A DNA stretch of 64,000 bases from Tridacna crocea (GCA_943736015.1 OX031066.1:6448245-6512244), one strand, 5' to 3'. Positions 19,503-31,749 are shown, numbered from the stretch's first letter. Made by a program: numbers and translations. Notes: a model not told the origin generated them from the letters alone.

Positions 19503-21122
19503 ATCTATAAAAGTCTGAAAGTAATCCCTTTTGGTTTAAAAACATCTCAAAGATGTTTTTCTTGAAAATATTTTAAACTTTAAGGGGGGATCAATATTGA
19601 ACAGATATTTGGGCATAATCCAAGACATGGTGCTTTTTAAAAGGTTCATTTTCTTTAAGCCTTGGTCGGCATTTGTTGCTTTTGTCTACTTTCAATGTCT
19701 TATTTCATGGAAATCAGCTTTTGGAATATTTTTGAGTTCCAGCAAGTGAAAACCTCAAACTTTTTGTCAACTAGTCAAATCATGTCACTCATTATATTAT
19801 AACATCTTTTGCAAATTTCTTGCCTGTTAGATTTAGCAGCCTAAATTCTTGAAAACCTCCAGCTATAACAATTTCTTTACATAATTTCTTTGTCAAACCC
19901 TTTAGAGGTGAGAGAAACTAAGTTAGCAATTTGTTGCCCCGCTTCAACTTTTGTGTGATTATATCATCAATGGATTGGTCCTACCTTAGGCTTAGTCAAG
20001 ACTTATACACATGGATAAATTTTCAAATAGATCTTCACAATAGTTCTCCTTTGTGTGGCATTCTAAAGATAAGGTAAATGTCATAATTATTTGGAGGCCA
20101 TAACTTAATGGTTCTACAAGTATTTGTTTATATAGAATACTCCTATCCTAATGTAAATTTGAAAGCAAAGGGATCTAAATTAAGAATGATGTAGACATTA
20201 AGTTTTTTTTGTCCTAGTGCAATTTCAAATTATTACTTACTCTGCATGGTGGACTTTACAGCTTAGCTCTCAGACATTCATCAAGTTTATTATTTTTGTC
20301 TGTCAAGGTCATTTGAAAAACTAGGATTGTTTTTGCCTGTCAAACAAAAATTAGATAATTGTATAAATATCAGTTGTTCAGTAAATGGGTGATATGCAGC
20401 TTTTTTTCTACTTCTGCAGAAGATTAGTTATGATGGTAAATCAGAATAATAGAAAGAATAGGGCAAAAAGCTTAAGCTACAAACACTTAAGAAATTGGCA
20501 AGGTAAAAATGTTCACTCTCATCAGTCTATATCAACAGGCTACTGTCATTAACATTCACAGATCTGAGCAAGAAAAACATAACAGATTTGAGCTATAGTA
20601 CTTTACACTATAAGAGTGTGAACTTACCTAAAAGACAAATGCATAGGTACATCCAGACATTTTTTAATCAATAACATTAAAAAAAAAATCACTGTTCAAA
20701 GTAAATTTGTTTATATTAGCCACCAACTGAGAGAAAACTTAACGAGCACAATAAATTCTGCTATAGACTTAGGTGGAATTTCGATAAAGACATTGGAAAG
20801 TTTACCTTGATTATTTTAAGTAAAATACAACAGATCAAGACACTTGCCTTGATTTCTACAATTGTGGCAGGCCTAGAAACAATGTTGATTTCTCAAGAAC
20901 CTGCAGGCTGGATAACTCAGTGCACTACTCATTTCATGTATTAATAACATTCATATAAATGCATCATTCAATAACATATTTTCAGAATCACAGATAGTTG
21001 ACATTCATCATCATGCCTCATCAAAACAGTTTTTTGAACTGGCAAAAACACATCAGGAAACACGGCTGTCTTAGCTTTGGGTAACCAACTGCATAACACT
21101 TTCCATATCACATTAGGAACAT
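19503..21122. other. Unassigned stretch
   Basis: 1.6 kb with no repeat family, coding region or RNA gene recognised. Confidence 0.45.
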
Positions 21123-21351
21123 TTAACCCATTACCACACGAGAAAAATTTAGACTGGTCCAAATTGAAAGCATTTGCAGAGGACAAAATAAATGTGACTG
21201 AAAAATTGAAATTTGTTCTGGGAAGGGTAGAAAACACTGTGGGAAAAGGAGAAAATGCTGGTTACCAGCATTTTCTCCTTTTCCCACAGGGTTTTCAAAA
21301 GGCTTCTTTCTCAGGGGCGTCAAAAGTAGGGATTGTGTGGTAATGGGTTAA
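21123..21351 (-). mobile_element. TTAA-MITE A, full length, near consensus
   Basis: TTAACCCATTACCACACGAG to GTGGTAATGGGTTAA with every arm block. Very close to 4309-4536 and 57714-57935, a low-divergence subgroup. Confidence 0.9.
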
Positions 21352-22185
21352 TACACAAGCATACTGACTCAGACATTTAATTTTGACAGTTGGGAACAGA
21401 AATGGACTGAGTGGGGTTTAGTAGCTTTAAACTGGTTTTAGACTACCAGATGACAGACAGAGAGTCAAGAACCAAACTGCACTTGAGTTTTGAGGGCCAG
21501 TACTACTATTTTGAAATAAACATGCATTTCTGGGCTACTGCAATTGATGAAATCAAGACACATTTTGAATACCTATTGATTTATGTGATCAGCAATCTTT
21601 CTGTTTTTGTTTTTTCATACAGTAAAAATAGATCCTTAATTTCTTTTTTTTTTTGTCATCTGGTAAAAAAGATTGAATAATCAAATACTCAGAATCCCAG
21701 ATCAAGATTTTCAGTAAGTTTCCTTAAGTTAAATTATGACCAAAAAAAAATCTATCACAAAATAAAAGATAACCTAAAGCAAATACATGCATTTAACAAA
21801 AGCGACTAAACTCTTAACACTCTTAGCTTCAGATTAAAGGTGTTTCAGCGAGTTATTTCTAGCACAGATAATTTTGTGAAATTTGACACAGAAACAATTC
21901 AAAGTATGTTCTTTTAAAATGCGAAGAGATAATCAGACCTTCCCAGATGACCTAAAAAGTTCTGAGCCGATGAAGAGCATAACCTTTTTTTTTTAGATTA
22001 CACAAACCCCCAGATATTTCAGCATACATGTACATCAGAATTTTGTGATTAAAATCTGTAATTTCAGTCAAATCATGTTCTTTGTGTTTTCAATTCATAG
22101 TGAACCAATGGATCCTCTGACTTCGACAAGAAATTAACAGATATTTCAAAATAATGACACAGTATCTATGTTTTGCTAAAACTCT
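21352..22185. other. Unassigned stretch
   Basis: A 62-89 codon open frame at 21411-21680 shows no domain. No repeat recognised. Confidence 0.4.
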
Positions 22186-22840
22186 TAGCCCACAAAAATG
22201 CTTAATTTATCACAGAAAATCAGTACATTAATTGACTCTCAAAAATGATCTAGTGCAAAGATTTTTCTCATTTTTTCTCAGAAATATACATGATTATACC
22301 CTTTATCAAAAAATGCAAAAAGATAGGTTGCCATGCTACTTTTCCCAACATTCAAACTCGGTTTTCTCTCTGGAACAATGAAAATGACACAGCCCACCCA
22401 AGAGTCAACTTACTTAGTAAGTTATTTATTTTCTAGCATAAAAGAATGTCTTTTTAACCATAAAGAGTTATATATACTTGATATAACGTTGTTATGGAAT
22501 AGCATTAGAAAAGTTCTTTGAAAAAGGTGTTATTGCTCTAACCCTTAGCCCACAAAAATGCTTATTTTACCAGAGATTGTTCTTATATGTCTATAAAATA
22601 TGCATAGTTATATCCTTCATTAAAAAATGCAAAAAAATGATAGGTTACCTATTCTTTTCCCAATATTTGAACTCAGTTACCTCCCTCGGAACAATGAAAA
22701 TGACACAGAAACAACCAAGACTCAATTTTATACTTAGTTGTGTATTTTCTAGCACAAAATCATGTCTTTTTCACAACAAAGATGACATTAGTAATCTTTT
22801 CCCTGACACATAATTAATCTAATATTGTTATCAGACAGAT
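22186..22840. repeat. Two-copy tandem duplication, ~355-bp unit
   Basis: CTTAGCCCACAAAAATGCTTA at about 22186 and 22541 starts each unit. Each then carries ATCAAAAAATGCAAAAA or its variant, GGTTGCC/GGTTACC, GAACAATGAAAATGACACAG and TATTTTCTAGCA in the same order. Confidence 0.75.
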
Positions 22841-22849
22841 TTAGTAAAA

Positions 22850-22925
22850 CAATTGGTAAAAGGTGGGATTGCTCATAGACAATTTTTCATTTCCTCACAA
22901 TATTTTCTACACTATTAAAATTTTA
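22850..22925 (+). mobile_element. Degraded TTAA-MITE B-like fragment
   Basis: TTGGTAAAAGGTGGGATTGC and TTCATTTCCTCACAATATTT follow the B stem, then ACACTATTAAAATTTTATC as in B's CTATCAAAAGATGTCAT. Confidence 0.4.
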
Positions 22926-22987
22926 TCTTCAATTTGAAGCATTTTTGATTAGTCACAAGCAGCTGCTTTCAATTTAAGAGTTTCAAT

Positions 22988-23216
22988 TTAACCTTTCACC
23001 ACACAATGATGACTTTTCACACCGCTGAAAGAGAAGGCTTATGAAAACATTGTAGGAAAAGGACAAAATGATGGTTACCAGCATTTTCTCCATTTCCCAT
23101 GAGGTTTTCAACTTTATCAAAGAAAAATATTTTCATTTCAGCTACATTGAAACTCTCGTCTGCAAATACTTTCATTTTGGACAGGTCTAAAATTTTGTTG
23201 CGCAGTAAAGGGTTAA
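22988..23216 (+). mobile_element. TTAA-MITE A, full length
   Basis: TTAACCTTTCACCACACAAT to CGCAGTAAAGGGTTAA. It ends the run of same-orientation copies. Confidence 0.85.
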
Positions 23217-24407
23217 ATATCAAAGCAAAATAGTACAATTCAGTACATAGAAAAACAGTAAATGTAGATCTATCCAGGAATCGCATGGAGACATAAATTA
23301 CATGATTGTACTTTAACAAAGCTCCCATTACAATCAGAAAAGTTTCAGCTATAACTTAATATAACCTTATAACCAATACTTAAAGCTAATTTTTTTGATT
23401 GATAAATTAACATCATAAAGCTTTATTAGAACTGATTAATCAAATTGAAAGCATGTAACAAAAAAATTTTTTTTTGAAATTAAATTAGTCTGAGTTTAGA
23501 TGTGTTTGGCAATATGTAGGGAAAAGATATATGTGCTTGTTATAGGCAATTTATATGTAATGACAATGTTTCCAAGCTGTCAGAAATGTTACAACTTTCT
23601 TTTGTCTTTTAGCCCTTTTCTTTTACTTATATTGTATGCCTGCTATGGCTCAAGACAATGTAGTTTTGACTCCTTGGAATTGAAAGAGTTTACATACAAC
23701 AAATTAAAACCTAGCACAAGTGATCTATAAGTCTAGTCTCATCTAGCAACTGGTCCTTTTTACAACTAAATCTTCCAAAGACCTATAATACAGACATACA
23801 AAGCATATTCTATGAGTTTGACAGACCAGAGCTTGTATTCCTTTTTCAGAGAAACTCCGTCATTTGTACCCACATCTAAATTCTACTTTAATTATTCCCA
23901 GGAAACACCTTGGTGATCTTTGCAATAATATGACTGAAAGAATGTTAAAAGTACCATTAAAACACTCATCAATCAATTAACCATGCATACATGTTTGCCT
24001 TATCCAGATGACCCTACAGGAACCAGGAACAACCAAAAAGAGAACGTAACACTCTGCAACATTGACTGTATATAAGGAATGAAACCTACAGAAGAGATAT
24101 TTATTTATAAAATGTTTTGACATATAACCCAGTTCTACAATCCTCCTCCCCTGTCTCCATTCGGATGGGTAATATGGTATTGTCGTCAAAGTATCTCGTA
24201 AAATTTCCAGAAGTGATTTAAGTGTTGCCCTGCTTAGTATCTCCCCGAGTCCACCATTGTCTTTGGCATGATATTTCCATTCCACCTTTTACCACCAACC
24301 AAAATTATCTACTGGGTCACTCTGCCTATGGACCTAATCTGTATGCCTGCATGTCTACCTTGCACAAGCCACAATAACCATACTGCCAGTTTCAGGCCTG
24401 ATTGTTG
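23217..24407. other. Unassigned stretch
   Basis: No repeat family recognised. Open frames at 23500-23730 and 23977-24285 carry no identifiable domain. Confidence 0.4.
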
Positions 24408-24556
24408 GTCTGGTAACCAGTATTTTCTCCTTTTTCTACATTACTCTCCATCCTTTTGCAGACAAATCCCATTTGTTTAAGCCATGTATCATTGTTGTCT
24501 GCAAGCGTTTTCAATTTTGAAAAGTCAAAAATTTCATCATTTAAGAAAGAGTTCAG
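24408..24556 (+). mobile_element. TTAA-MITE A, right half
   Basis: Begins in the apex (TGGTAACCAGTATTTTCTCC) and runs through GTTGTCTGCAAGCG and AAAGTC to AAGAAAGAGTTCA. Confidence 0.6.
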
Positions 24557-24639
24557 TACATTTATACCTATATTTTAGAAAGGAACTTGAATTTACTTGG
24601 TTCAACCACAATTTTAATTTTCTGCATATATAAATTCTT

Positions 24640-26370
24640 TTTTCAGTTTCTTGCTTAATTCCATGTAGTATTATTTTTTTTCCCTTAAGAGAACTTTAAA
24701 TGGTTATGTGTGTTTCTGATACACCCTGTCTCTGGTCACGATACTGCAGAAAGTATCAGAAGCTAGCATTGCCATTTTATCTTTATTTTTATGAGTAACT
24801 GTGGGAAATTGGGAAGCGAGAAGTGTGAGAGGTTAGAGAAAGAGGGCTAGAGAGAGGGAGAGAGAGGAAAGGAGGTTGAGAGAGGAGAGAGAGATAGAAG
24901 AATTTGCAGAGAGAGAGAGAGAAAGAGACGAAACACTATCTATGAAATATACAAAAGTAAGGCTTTTCCTTTTTCAAATTTATTTGAATTATCTTACTTG
25001 TTAATTGAAATTATATTATTTGTTTTCCTTAAGAGAATTTTAAATGGTTATGTGTGTTTCTGATACACCCTGTCCCTGGTCACAATACTGCAGAAAGTAT
25101 CAGAAACTACCATTGCCATTTTATCTTTATTTTTACAAGTAACTATGGAAAATTGGAAGAGAGAGTGTGAGAGGTTAGAGAAAGAGGACTACAGAGAGGG
25201 AGAGGGGAGAGGAAGATGAGAGAGGAGAAAGAGAGAGAGAGAGGGAGAGGGAGAGAATTTGCAGAGAGAGAGAGAGAGATAATAAAGGAAACTATTTCAA
25301 AGATACATACAAAAGTAAGTCTTTTCTTTTTTCTGATTTATTTGAAATTATCCTACTTGTTACTTCAAATAATCTTATTTGTTTTCCTTAGGGGAATTTC
25401 AAATGGTTATGTGTGTTTCTGATACACCCTGTCCCTGGTCACAATACTGCAGAAAGTATCAGAAACTAGCATTGCCATTTTTATCTTCATTTTTTCATGT
25501 AAGTGTGGAAAATTGGAAAGAGAGTGTGAGAGGTTAGAGAAAGAGGACTAGAGAGAGGGAGAGAGGAAAAGAGATTGAGAAGGGAGAATAGTAGAGAGAG
25601 AGAGAGAGAGAGAGAGGAATTTGCAGACAGAGAGAGTCTAAGAAAGAGGCACAGGGAGACAGATAAAAAAGGAAACTATTTCAAAGAAATATACAAAAGT
25701 AAGGCTTTTGTTTTTTTCCAATTTATTTGAAATTAATTCTTACTTGTTATTTGAAATAATCTTATTTGTTTCCTTTAAGAGAACTTTAAATGGTTATGTG
25801 TGTTTCTGATACACCCTGTCCCTGGTCACAATACTGCAGAAAGTATCAGAAACTAGCATTGCCATTTTTATCTTTATTTTTATGAGTAATTGTGGGAAAT
25901 TGGGAAGCGAGAAGTGTGAGAGGGTATTAAGAGCCAAATACAGAGAGAAGGAGTAGAGAGAGGGAGAGAGAGGAATTTGCAGAGAGAGAGAGAGAGAGAG
26001 AAAGAGACAGATAATAAAGAAAAATATTTCAAAGATATAAGACTAAAGTAGGGCTTTTCTCTTTTTCAATTTATTTGAAATAATCTTATTATGTTTTCAT
26101 TAGGGGAATTTCAAATGGTTATGTGTGTTTCTGATACACCCTGTCCCTGGTCACAACACTGCAGAAAGTATCAGAAACTAGCATTGCCATTTTATCTTTA
26201 TTTTTATGAGTAACTGTAGGAATTTGGAGAGAGAGAGAAAGAGAGGAATTCAGAGAGAGGAATTTTGAGAGAGAGAGAGAGATAGACAGACAGAGAGACA
26301 GACAGAGAGTCAGACAGAGAGATATGATAAAGAAAACTATCTAAAGTTAGGCTTTTTTTGTAATGCATTT
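24640..26370. repeat. Five-unit tandem repeat with a hairpin and a GA tract in each unit
   Basis: Units start near 24702, 25046, 25404, 25792 and 26116 (spacing 324-388 bp). Each has GGTTATGTGTGTTTCTGATA, then CACCCTGTC.CTGGTCACAA and GCAGAAAGTATCAGAAACTA. TTTCTGATAC and GTATCAGAAA form a 10-bp stem. A (GA)n-rich tract of variable length follows, then AAAGTA.GGCTTTT. Spacing differences are due mainly to the GA tract. Confidence 0.9.
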
Positions 26371-26379
26371 CAAGTCATT

Positions 26380-26530
26380 TAATCCTCTACAACATAATCC
26401 CGTGTACTCACTTTAAGGAGATCAGCTTTGGAAAATATTGTTGGAAAAGGGAGTAGGCTTGGAAAGTATTATGGGAAAGGGATAAAAGACTGGTTACATG
26501 TATTTTTTTTCCATTTAACACTTTTGTTTA
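26380..26530 (+). mobile_element. Degraded TTAA-MITE A
   Basis: TTTAATCCTCTACAACATAAT, then two stem-like stretches (AATATTGTTGGAAAAGGGAG and GTATTATGGGAAAGGG). Confidence 0.4.
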
Positions 26531-26654
26531 CAATTTCAAAAGACAAAATATCATTATTTGAGTCAAATTTGATATTACTAGACTCCATAAAAATTATCAT
26601 GCTGTAAATTTTGCAGAGCATCAAATTTTGACAATTGAAAATGTAAGAAACCGA

Positions 26655-26820
26655 TTGATTGTATTTTTTTTAACATGTATTTCAACGTTATTTCAGTTTT
26701 ATCATAGGGTAATAGAACCTATCTATGCTTTCCTTGAACTTCATTATTCAGTACTTTCTACTTTATTCTTCCAAAGCAACTGTGCGCTTTCCTACATAAA
26801 ATACAGCTTGTAAAATGCAC
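26655..26820 (-). mobile_element. SINE body fragment
   Basis: GATTGATTGTATTTTTTTTA, ATTTCAACGTTATTTCAG and CCTATCTATGC match the SINEs at 32850 and 62520 in order. The tRNA-like head is not recognisable. Confidence 0.55.
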
Positions 26821-26831
26821 CAAAAGTACTG

Positions 26832-27027
26832 TGACTTTGCCACACATCCCAACTTTTAAAATCCTAAGAAGATAAGCTTTTGAAAACATTTGGGTAAAAA
26901 GAAAACTTCCTGACAAAAACCAGCATTTTCTCCTTTTCCCACAATGTTTTTCTTCTCTTTTCAAAACAAATATCAACTTTTGGGTCACAATTATTTTTTG
27001 GTCACATGCCTTCACTTTTGACCTTTA
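26832..27027 (+). mobile_element. Diverged TTAA-MITE A
   Basis: CCACACATCCCAACTTTTAA on the left, CCAGCATTTTCTCCTTTTCC, and AACAAATATCAACTTTTGG with GGTCACATGCC on the right. Left stem arm worn. Confidence 0.6.
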
Positions 27028-27227
27028 GTTACCTTAGACAGAAACTATAACAAAAGAAAATATCCGCAAAATCCCAGCCTGTTAAAACATAGGTTTTCCT
27101 GCTCTTTTATTATTTTTACTTTAAGGTACCATGCCTTTGAAGTGGCAATGCTTGGACAGCATGACAAACACTTTATATTAAGGGAAGTGTACAAAATTAC
27201 ACTGTATAAATGTGGTAAGTTGAACAC

Positions 27228-27456
27228 TTAACCTGTTACCACACAGCAAAATTTTAGACCTATCCAAATTGAAAGCATTTGCAGACAACAAGTTCAAAGT
27301 GGTTGAAACGGTGCAATCTTGCTTTGATAGGATAGAAAACTTTGTGGAAAAAGGAGAAAATGCTGGGTATCAGCATTTTCTCCTTTTCCCACAATGTTTT
27401 CAAAAAGCTTTTTCCTCAGAGGCATTTAAAGTTGTCTTTGTGTAGTAAAGGATTAA
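27228..27456 (-). mobile_element. TTAA-MITE A, full length
   Basis: TTAACCTGTTACCACACAGC to GTAGTAAAGGATTAA. Confidence 0.85.
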
Positions 27457-27561
27457 ACTCTAAGATAATGATATTTATATGAATTGTACATAGTAACTTC
27501 GCTAACCCACAGGTAGAGTAAGATCAGACTGCACAATATATATCACATAGTCCAGAGTTTT

Positions 27562-27710
27562 AACAATCCTGGGATTGATGGCCTTTGAAAGCATTGTGAG
27601 AAAAGGAAACAGTGCTGGATAACATCATTTCCTCCTGTCCCCACAATGTTTTCTATCCTAAGACAATTTTGTTGTTTGAACCGCACTTACTTTTCATCTG
27701 CATGAAAAGA
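27562..27710 (+). mobile_element. Degraded TTAA-MITE A
   Basis: AACAATCCTGGGATTGATGG, a stem with CATTGTGAGAAAAGGAAAC, then CCCACAATGTTTTCTATCC and TTTTCATCTGCATG. Confidence 0.55.
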
Positions 27711-27862
27711 CTAGCAACAGATAAGATCTTTGCAGTTCAAACTACTGACTAAAACATGTAATCCTGCCATTTAAACATCAATATGCTTAAGTCTTGTTGT
27801 CTTTATATTATCTCTACACTGAAAGGTGGAGAGATATAATTCTGGCTCATGTTTCTTTCTCT

Positions 27863-28017
27863 CTACCACACAACAGTTTCGCAGTTGTCCAAATAATAAG
27901 GATGCTTACAGATAATAAATCAGATATTGCTGAAATGGTGGGATTGTCTTGAGAAGGCTAGAAAACTGTGTGAGAAAAGCAGAAAATGCTTGTTTTCTCT
28001 GATTTTCTTTAAACGGT
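27863..28017 (-). mobile_element. Degraded TTAA-MITE A
   Basis: TACCACACAACAGTTTCGCA, TTGTCCAAATAATAAGG, GAAGGCTAGAAAACTGTGTG. The right stem arm has decayed. Confidence 0.5.
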
Positions 28018-28518
28018 ATGTTGCAAAACACCTGGTCCAATAAAGAAAAATGCTCTATACATATCTTGAATTAACTGACTGGAAGTTCAGAAATCAAAGA
28101 GGCACACTCTAAAACAACTTACCCAAGTTCATTAGGGCATGTGCCATGTACAGCGATATTTTAGCATTTTCATTCAATTTCTGACTCCCTGTCCCACCAT
28201 CAGTCATTTGATGGTTTTCTCTTGTCATTTTAGCCATGCTCAATTTAAAAAAAAAAGGTTTAATGCATCAGCAAAAAGTATCAATTCAGGTGGGCCAGCA
28301 CAGTCGGCAATGGCTGACCTGGGCCTAAACTTTTTGCTATTGGTCAATTTTCTGTATTTTCAAGAACCAGCCCCTACCTCAAGATTAAGTTGGTTGTTAA
28401 AAGAAACTACTTGGGAGCCATAATTATGGTCATGTGATGACTTGATTGGAATCATGCGAGAAGGATACAGTCATGTTAAGCCCCCTTTTGCCAGAGCATG
28501 GCTCATATATACATGTAT
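28018..28518. other. Unassigned stretch
   Basis: An open frame at 28139-28423 has no domain. Confidence 0.4.
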
Positions 28519-28799
28519 TTACTCATTACCAAACGACAAAATTTGAGATGTCCCCAAATCGAAAGCATTTGCAGACGACAAAATAAAAAAGATTGAAAAT
28601 TTGAAAATTGTTTTGTGAAGGGTAGAAAGCATTGTGGGAAAAGGAGAAAATGCTGGTAACCAGCATTTTCTCCTTTTCCCACAATGTTTTCTACTCGTCT
28701 ATTGTCAAGTTTCAATTTTTAAGTCACCTTTATTTTGTAGTCTGCAAATGCTTTCAATTCCGACAAGCCTAAAATTTTGTCGTTTTTGTAAAGAGTTAA
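28519..28799. mobile_element. Symmetric TTAA-MITE A: 281-bp palindrome with two long arms
   Basis: Both halves are the long arm: ACCAAACGACAAAATTTGAG and GAAAGCATTTGCAGACGAC on the left mirror GTCTGCAAATGCTTTCAATT and AAAATTTTGTCG on the right. The symmetry axis (about 28658) is the middle of the element. Ordinary copies have one short arm of about 70 bp and one long arm. Confidence 0.85.
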
Positions 28800-28849
28800 C
28801 TGTATCAAAAAAAAAAAATATCTTACCTGTCAGTGCACTACAAATGCCA

Positions 28850-28902
28850 TTTCATTCATTCAATCATTTTATTCATTCATTCGTTCATTCGTTCATTCAT
28901 TT
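28850..28902. repeat. (ATTC)n microsatellite
   Basis: CATTCATTCAATCATTTTAT followed by repeated ATTC/GTTC units. Confidence 0.85.
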
Positions 28903-29394
28903 ATATGAGATATCTACAGTGTACAGTTTTTTAAATATCTTTCAGGAAAGGCATGAGCTCGCTTTTGGAAAATGTAGCTTGAAGACAGATTGGAGGTAGG
29001 TCAAAGTTGTCAGTCAGTTTCTAGCTGTTTTTAAATTAATTTGTTTTCTAAACTCATACTGCTTTGGCTCAATAGAACTTTTTTTCATAGGGCTAAGTTG
29101 GGTAAAAGTTTATCTCTTTATTCATCATTTTCATGGATAGAATACCTGTCTGCAATGTGCTTAATTTGGCTGTAATGGCTCTGTACAAGATATTCATACT
29201 GGTCATGAGTGTACAAAGCATAATAAAATTTTAAATGGCAAAAAAGGTTTTGCATCACAGATCTTTTAATGAATCTCACATAGCAGCATTTGCATTATCT
29301 TTCAAAACGATTAACCAGTACCGTGATTTTTTTCATTTCAAATCCTAAAATTCAAATATCATTCCACTTAAGAGATCTACAAGGTTCAGTAAAT
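28903..29394. other. Unassigned stretch
   Basis: Nothing recognised. Confidence 0.4.
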
Positions 29395-30350
29395 TGATAG
29401 TAGAAACTTTCATTATATACGTTGTAGTCAAGGACAGGGGTTATGTAGCACAAATGCCTGCTCTCAGAACTAATAACATACAGGTCAAAATTGTACAATA
29501 AATATCAAAATGAAATTTCTTGAACTTACAAAAATTAGATATAAATTATTTATAGTACTAACATATAGGTGCATGTATTCATGCATGTGAACTGTAGGCT
29601 CAAATACAACATAGTGTTGTGACAAGTTTAGTCACCTTTTTAAAATGACCTACATGTACATTAAATTTAGGTTGGTGGCAAACTAATCAGTTGAAGCATG
29701 ATTTGACAAGTTTAATCAACTTACATGTAAATGTACTTACAGGGGATTCAGGTTTCTCAAAAACCCATCTTTCACAAGTCACCTGCTAGGTTAGATATGG
29801 GCCAAAGTATTTGTCTAAAAGTTTTACTTATAAAAATCCCTCTGACATCAAAGTCCTATAGGCAGGTGAGGTTCAGACCAGACTGACAGTAGAAACTTCC
29901 ATTATATGCATTGTGGTCAGGGACAGGGGTTATATAGCACAAATGGAAGTTTCAACTATCAGGTTGCTGACAGTACCTTTTTTTTCACACTATTCATTTC
30001 AACAATTTGTAAGCGCGTCGGTCATTATTCATATTTAACATGGTATCAAAGCATAATTTTACAGGTCTGGTCAACTTAAAAACTTACCTCCGATACATTT
30101 TTTTTTTTTCTCTTTTTTTTTTCCAAACCCATCTTTAAAACATAATAAGTTACCTGCAAGGTTAAATATGAATCAAAGGATCATGTTTAATATTTCCAAT
30201 AAATAACCCTGCTAACATTATATTCCTGTAGGCAGGTGAAGTGCAGTAGACTAATAGTAGGAACTTCCATTAGATATATTGTGACCAGAGACAGGGGTTA
30301 TGGAAGTTTCAACTATCAGGTTGCTGGCAAGACCTTTTTCTTAAACTATT
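29395..30350. repeat. Three diverged direct repeats
   Basis: TAGTAGAAACTTTCATTATA...GACAGGGGTTATGTAGC near 29396, CAGTAGAAACTTCCATTATA near 29887 and TAGTAGGAACTTCCATTAGA near 30256. The second and third end AAGTTTCAACTATCAGGTTG and are preceded by CCTATAGGCAGGTGA / CCTGTAGGCAGGTGA. CTTCCATT and AAGTTTCAACTATC suggest a short stem in each. Confidence 0.6.
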
Positions 30351-30369
30351 GTAAAGCAATTTGGTCAAA

Positions 30370-31060
30370 TGCATATCAAAATTTCTTTCAGGTAAACTTA
30401 TAAAACTAGTCCTCCTTAAATTCAGGTGGATAGAAGTGCCATCTTTAAACCATTTTTGTTTATTCAAGTTTCTGCAGGTAAACTCATAAAACTAGCCATT
30501 TAAACTCGGGTCAACAGCAGTACTGTCTTTACACTATTTCTACATAAATTTCTTCAGATGAATTTTCAGATATATAGTCTACATGAATTATAATCAGGCC
30601 TCAAATGATATCGTCTCTAAAATAGCTGTATTAAACTCAGATCAAAAGCAGTAACTGTCTTTACACTATTTCTACATAAACTTCTTTGGGTAAACTTATA
30701 AATATAGTCTACATTAATCAAAATCAGGTCTCATGGGATACCATCTCTACAATGTGTTTGTTAGGTGAATTTCTTCATGTAAACTTTTAAAATAAACCTA
30801 TGTTAAATTCAGGCCTCAGTAAATATCATCTTCAAATTGTCTATTATACAAGTTTTTTCAGATAAACTTGTAAAACTACATGTAGCTTGCACTGAAAATA
30901 GGTTTCAACCACTAGTATGTTTTAAATTATGCCAGGACATATTAGAAAGTGAACCAACATTACATTCAGGTCAAAAGCAATAGGTACATCTTTAAACTGC
31001 ATGTTACAGGAATTTCTTTGGGCAAACTTCTAAGGTTAGCCTGCATTAAATTCAGGTCTT
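30370..31060. repeat. Tandem repeat, ~110-120-bp unit, six to seven diverged copies
   Basis: Each unit carries TTTCTTCAGGTAAACTTATAA or a variant, TTAAATTCAGGTC and CATCTTTAAAC. Good copies near 30385, 30472, 30550, 30680, 30770, 30850 and 31010. Confidence 0.6.
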
Positions 31061-31072
31061 AAGCAATACTGT

Positions 31073-31290
31073 CTTAAACCCTTAACAACAGAATCCAGGG
31101 TTTCCATGATCCCAAGGTAAAACTCTTTTGAAAGCATTGTGGGTTAAAGAGAGATTGCTTGTCACCAGCCCTTTTCCTTTTCCCGTATCTTCCAGCCTTT
31201 CATAACTAACACAGTTGAGCTGCATTCAATTTGACATATATGCAAAAGTTTTTAATTTGATCTAGTCTAGAATTTTGTCATGTGGTAAAC
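31073..31290 (+). mobile_element. Diverged TTAA-MITE A
   Basis: CTTAAACCCTTAACAACAGA to TTTTGTCATGTGGTAAACC. The stem apex has collapsed (GATTGCTTGTCACCAGCC). Confidence 0.55.
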
Positions 31291-31435
31291 CATAAAACTG
31301 ATTGAAAAGTGTTGGGGTAAAAAACAAAAGATTTGTATCATCAGGTAAAAACCTCCAGTTAAACTTTTTACTTGCATAAATTTCCAATATAGCCTGCAAC
31401 ATGCAAAAGAAGTTATTCAAACATTTGCATAAGTC

Positions 31436-31500
31436 TTATCTCAGATCAGCCTGCACAGTCCATATGGGCTAATCAGAGATGGCACTTTATGACTACATAA
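31436..31500. repeat. Palindromic element, CTGCACAGTCC type
   Basis: ATCTCAGATCAGCCTGCACA mirrored by GGGCTAATCAGAGATGGCAC, a relative of the element at 151-231. Confidence 0.5.
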
Positions 31501-31523
31501 GATTTTGTGTTAGAGTAGACTTC

Positions 31524-31749
31524 TTAACTCTTTACCATGTGAGAAAGTTTTAGACTTGTCTAAATTGAAAGCATTTGCAGACGACAAAAAGAAAAGGTGA
31601 CTGATAAATTGAAATTTGGTGTGGGAAGGGTAGACAAACACTGTGGGAAAAGGAGAAAATGCTGGTTACCAGCATTTTCTCCTTTTCCCATGGTGTTTTC
31701 AAAAGGCTTCTTTCTCAAGGGCATGAAAAGTCAGGATTGTGTGGTAAAG
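31524..31749 (-). mobile_element. TTAA-MITE A, right terminus lost
   Basis: TTAACTCTTTACCATGTGAG to GTGTGGTAAAG; the final GGTTAA is absent. Stem variant CACTGTGGG with CCCATGGTG opposite. Confidence 0.8.
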
